Below, in pieces: positions 62,736-64,000 of a DNA stretch of 64,000 nucleotides; the first letter of the stretch is position 1; every line of letters begins with the position of its first letter. Below the pieces are notes generated by a model. It was not told where the DNA came from. It saw only the letters and a list, made by a program, of their open reading frames with translations, and did not search any database. The stretch is from a bacterium (GTDB taxonomy: Bacteria; Planctomycetota; UBA1135; UBA2386), in NCBI GenBank assembly GCA_024743115.1, contig JANSXC010000011.1, positions 62,001 through 126,000 of the forward strand, read 5' to 3'. The translations under genes were made by a program, and so were the position numbers.

Positions 62736-64000
62736 TCAGCGCGCGAACGCCTGGACCTCGGTGAGACGGCTGAAGCTCGGGAACGTCAAGCCGTGACAGC
62801 CGCGCGTGCGGATCTTGATCCGAGCTACGCGCCGCGATTCGAACTCGTGCTCGACGTAGGTCTTGTCACCGCGTGACTCGGGAGTCGTCGAGCCGACGAG
62901 TTCGAACTCGCCCTTCTCGCTCGCGACCAGCACCTCGTACAGCTCGTGACTCTTGCCGACGGCCGTCTCGTGAACGACGACACGTGCGACCGTCGCTGGC
63001 CGCGGCAGCTCGACCACGATCTCCAACGGCTCGGGAGTCGTCGGATAGCCGAGGAAGTGGTCGAACCGCGACGGGTTGCCGTTGGTGAGGCGCGCCGGCC
63101 CGAAGAACGGCTGCGAGTTACCGGACGAAGCGCGCACACGACCGCCGAGCGCGAGGTTCTCGGCCCCTGCAGGCTGGTTCTTGCCGGCCATGGCCAGGGG
63201 CGCATCCGCGAGGTCGAACCCGGAGATGCGCTGGAGCCGCCCCAACCACTCCGCATAGCGCAGCATGTAGTCGTCGAAATCGTTCTCGCCGGAGCGGTTC
63301 CAAGCCGCACTCGCAACCGCGGCGAGGCGCGGCACGCAGAGCGACAGCAGGTTCTCTTCACGCCCTTCCCACCACGGCATGCAGAATCCGACGATGCCCT
63401 CGGCGGTCTTGGTCACGTGGGGCTTGCCGAACGTCGGGATCCCCGCGTTCACGTGCGCGAAACGCCGCGGGTTCCAGCCATAGCACCGCGCCAGCGACAC
63501 GGCCGTGAACATCGTCCGCGGGTAGTGATCGACGATGTACATCGGATCCCACGCAGCATTCACGACCTCGTGGCCGGCATCGAGCATCTGCTGCGCCGGG
63601 AAGTTGATCGTGCGCCAGTTGATGTGCAGGACGTCCTTGCTTACCCGGCTCTTGCCCGTGCCAGGACCCGGCCCTTCCCACACCACCGTGCGACGACCCT
63701 GGCGCTTCACGAACTCGTTGAGCCGGTTGATGAAGTCGCGCTGGATCTCTTCGGACACGCCATAGGCTTCGTCACCACCGACGTGCATGTAGGGCGTCGC
63801 ACGAAACACGTCGAGCATCTCCGCGATCAACCGCTCGACGCCGCGCTGCGCCGCCGGCTTCGACGCGAGGTCGGTCGGGGTCTTGCCGAACACCTCCGGA
63901 TACTCGCGCCGCAGGATCGTGGAATGCCCTGGCACGTCGAGCTCCGGCACGATGGTGACACCGCGCGCCTGGGAGTAGGCCTCGAGCTCGCGGAACGCCG
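62736..64000 (-). CDS. GH20 beta-N-acetylhexosaminidase with C-terminal F5/8-type domain, 5' end outside window
   Basis: The visible about 420 residues run to the window edge; the start is beyond 64000. The frame includes RELEAYSQARGVTIVPELDVPGHS, the catalytic YMHVGGDEAYG with the Asp-Glu pair of GH20 substrate-assisted catalysis, then WRTINFPAQQML and a NAAWDPMYIVDHYP segment. Residues about 280-404 (of the last 404) form a discoidin/F5-8-like carbohydrate-binding domain (LALGGRVRASSGNSQPFF, EIVVELPRPATVARVVVHE, YVEHEFESRRVARIKI). It cleaves terminal GlcNAc or GalNAc, likely outside the cell. Confidence 0.85.
   Translation of the reverse strand, partial: AFRELEAYSQARGVTIVPELDVPGHSTILRREYPEVFGKTPTDLASKPAAQRGVERLIAEMLDVFRATPYMHVGGDEAYGVSEEIQRDFINRLNEFVKRQGRRTVVWEGPGPGTGKSRVSKDVLHINWRTINFPAQQMLDAGHEVVNAAWDPMYIVDHYPRTMFTAVSLARCYGWNPRRFAHVNAGIPTFGKPHVTKTAEGIVGFCMPWWEGREENLLSLCVPRLAAVASAAWNRSGENDFDDYMLRYAEWLGRLQRISGFDLADAPLAMAGKNQPAGAENLALGGRVRASSGNSQPFFGPARLTNGNPSRFDHFLGYPTTPEPLEIVVELPRPATVARVVVHETAVGKSHELYEVLVASEKGEFELVGSTTPESRGDKTYVEHEFESRRVARIKIRTRGCHGLTFPSFSRLTEVQAFAR

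Noticed and set aside
1-64000. tRNA, rRNA, CRISPR arrays, insertion sequences and phage genes
   Set aside because: I saw no cloverleaf with a CCA-adjacent T-loop, no regular repeat-spacer pattern, no transposase or terminal repeats on reading; small RNAs could still be missed by eye.

Overview
The window is one contiguous 64 kb piece of a high-GC bacterial chromosome, and I read it as Planctomycetota. The support is a divergent ECF sigma factor / Ser-Thr kinase-TPR pair, a second sigma factor fused through a membrane segment to carboxypeptidase-regulatory-like domains, many secreted proteins and lipoproteins with FG-GAP, PPC-like or FGE-sulfatase-like domains, TRL-like small lipoproteins, and a C-terminal hydrophobic beta-rich domain on the secreted proteins that resembles those of the Engelhardtia/Rohdeia/Saltatorellus group. 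The lineage is inference from protein style. I found no rRNA, tRNA, CRISPR array or transposase.

Layout. 1-7.5 kb: partial secreted metalloprotease, ECF sigma factor, membrane Ser/Thr kinase, Tat-exported TIM-barrel isomerase-like protein. 7.5-9 kb: decayed Uma2 gene and a TlpA-like thioredoxin whose first active-site Cys is an in-frame UGA (predicted selenocysteine) followed by a SECIS-like hairpin. 9-13 kb: two-domain CoA-ester flavin monooxygenase/reductase, then gene wreckage (a nucleotidyltransferase stub joined to a Ser/Thr kinase-RDD pseudogene). 13-24.4 kb: exopolysaccharide locus (GT4, Wza-like exporter, Wzy-like polymerase, polyprenyl glycosylphosphotransferase, two GT2, CapB-like ATPase with broken nucleotide site, Wzz/GumC-like protein, lipoprotein). 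24.4-35 kb: peptidases (aminopeptidase P, oligoendopeptidase F), an AraC regulator with an SRPBCC protein, an rRNA-methyltransferase/RarA/DUF72 operon, and a large lipoprotein. 35-45.7 kb: sigma-carboxypeptidase-regulatory fusion, GNAT, SRPBCC, SDR, arylsulfotransferase-like protein, CocE/PepX hydrolase, TerC, MscS. 45.9-50.2 kb: a two-gene cassette, SIR2-like-TIR followed with an ATGA overlap by an nSTAND1 NTPase with a membrane segment and C-terminal beta-propeller-like repeats; this is the best candidate for a conflict/defence system. 50.2-58.2 kb: lipoproteins, an FGE-like coiled-coil protein, a large FG-GAP protein and a TRL pair. 58.2-64 kb: an amidohydrolase pair (one apparently inactive), a pirin with an in-frame Tat/lipoprotein extension, a divergent LysR regulator with a perfect T-N11-A dyad, and the 3' part of a GH20 hexosaminidase.

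The genes form several small operons rather than one pathway. The clearest functional units are the exopolysaccharide locus, the TIR/STAND pair, the methyltransferase-RarA-DUF72 operon, the amidohydrolase pair and the pirin/LysR divergon.
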